Shown piece by piece: positions 63,317-64,000 of a stretch of DNA of 64,000 bases. Each line of letters opens with the position of its first letter. The stretch's first letter is position 1. The notes under the pieces are model-generated. The model ran no database searches. It had not been told where the DNA came from and saw only the letters and a list, made by a program, of their open reading frames with translations. Origin of the DNA: Flavobacterium plurextorum (GTDB taxonomy: Bacteria; Bacteroidota; Bacteroidia; Flavobacteriales; Flavobacteriaceae); NCBI RefSeq assembly GCF_002217395.1, contig NZ_MUHD01000004.1:62001-126000 (forward strand), written 5' to 3'. The position numbers were made by a program, and so were the translations under genes.

Positions 63317-64000
63317 TCATTCGTTAAAAGGTCTAACCTGTTTGATATAAAGATCCCTGTTTTCTCCCACAATTTTAAATTCAATATCAACTGGGTGATA
63401 AGTGTTTTTTCTCCAGTAGCGATACATTTTTTCTTCGATTTTACTACTTACAAGAAAAAGCCTGCTCATCTCTTTTCGGCTCAGTAAAGGCTGATTATTG
63501 TTTAAATTTGAAATTGAGGTGTAATCAATATCAAAATCGTCATCATTAGTTCCTGAATTAAAATGATAAGCGACAAATTGCTCACAGATTTCGCCTTTTT
63601 CGGGTTTTACAACCGAGTTTTCTCCCTTTTGAATATTAACCGTAATACCAGGAAAGTTTTCTCTAAAGATGTTTTTTGTAATGATGACACCATTGGCTAA
63701 TTCGTCAGGAAAAGACCGATGCACTAAAACTCCCATAGCGATATTATGCTGATCGATTCCAAAAAGTTCTCTTTCGTTATACGAAGCCTCGTTCCAAACA
63801 CTTGCCCAGACTTGTTTAATAGCTTTCTCGAAAGTTTTAATGCTGTCGCCTAAAATTCCTGTTTTAGAATCGTATAATCCTGCGCCATTAAAATCATCTA
63901 GATCTTCAGCATTAGTCGATGAGCGAAATCTAAAGTTTTTAAAAGCAGCATTTTTAAATGTTTTATTCAATTTTGCTATTAATTCAGGGTCAACAGGTTC
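63317..64000 (-). CDS. PEP/pyruvate-binding-domain protein, 5' end outside the window
   Basis: The C-terminal 228 codons of a minus-strand gene; the frame is open to the window edge at 64000, so the start is not seen (a TTG at 63970 is only an internal codon). FRFRSSTNAEDLDDFNGAGLYDS is the PEP-synthase/pyruvate-phosphate-dikinase N-domain motif, with the Arg and Glu/Asp residues of the nucleotide-binding face, and VDIEFKIVGENRDLYIKQVRPF is the end of that domain. The phosphohistidine and PEP domains of full PpsA are absent, so this is a stand-alone domain protein, possibly with another N-terminal domain. Role not known. Confidence 0.82.
   Translation of the reverse strand, partial: EPVDPELIAKLNKTFKNAAFKNFRFRSSTNAEDLDDFNGAGLYDSKTGILGDSIKTFEKAIKQVWASVWNEASYNERELFGIDQHNIAMGVLVHRSFPDELANGVIITKNIFRENFPGITVNIQKGENSVVKPEKGEICEQFVAYHFNSGTNDDDFDIDYTSISNLNNNQPLLSRKEMSRLFLVSSKIEEKMYRYWRKNTYHPVDIEFKIVGENRDLYIKQVRPFNE

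Noticed and set aside
63317..63970. Complete 217-codon gene starting with TTG at 63970
   Set aside because: The frame stays open to the window edge and the protein begins mid-domain, so the gene is truncated by the window.

Overview
The window comes from a low-GC Bacteroidota genome, most likely a Flavobacterium. The grounds are SusC/SusD outer-membrane pairs, lipoprotein and TonB-linked secreted enzymes, many start-proximal TAnnTTTG promoter boxes, and flavobacterial versions of guaA, pyrG, yidC and the cbpA/cbpM pair. No rRNA, tRNA, CRISPR array, transposase or phage structural gene was seen. Identifications were made by reading the protein sequences; no database search was run.

Layout: (1) 1-10,200 is housekeeping: a J-domain co-chaperone and its modulator, small secreted or lipoprotein hypotheticals, GMP synthase, two LysM proteins, a nucleosidase-like protein and an OsmC protein. 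(2) 10,200-47,860 is a large polysaccharide or glycoprotein utilisation region. Minus-strand operon 1 is susC-susD-DUF3472-GH109-GH35. Minus-strand operon 2 is susC-susD-arylsulfotransferase-dihaem cytochrome c-DUF6067-like-DUF5107/TPR-M1 peptidase-GH110, followed by a LacI-type regulator gene. A second, paralogous LacI regulator gene lies upstream, divergent from a plus-strand cytoplasmic block: GHMP sugar kinase, sugar nucleotidyltransferase, sugar MFS transporter and a NagB/PIG-L fusion. The enzyme set (alpha-1,3-galactosidase, alpha-N-acetylgalactosaminidase, beta-galactosidase, amino-sugar deacetylase/deaminase) fits glycans carrying terminal alpha-Gal and alpha-GalNAc, such as blood-group-like or mucin-type glycans. 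A pair of near-palindromic TGTGCTCGAGCACA-like operators, always 23 bp centre to centre, sits just upstream of a conserved CTTG-N20-TAGTTTCG promoter at both susC genes and at the kinase gene, tying the three units into one regulon.

(3) 48,589-56,692 is the most unusual part. It is an apparent single operon encoding a lysozyme-like (GH24) protein with a double-glycine export leader, a membrane-anchored protein with a DUF1311/LprI-like (lysozyme inhibitor) C-terminal domain, three tandem paralogous lipoproteins joined by ATGA overlaps, a C39-peptidase ABC transporter, an HlyD-type adaptor and a TPR/TonB-like protein. The simplest reading is a secreted cell-wall-degrading bacteriocin with its own processing exporter and several candidate immunity proteins.

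(4) 56,900-64,000 returns to housekeeping: pyrG, yidC, a fasciclin lipoprotein, a MORN-type protein, a DUF4956 membrane protein, and the 3' part of a PEP/pyruvate-binding-domain gene cut by the window edge. Several intergenic gaps hold imperfect inverted repeats of at least three families.
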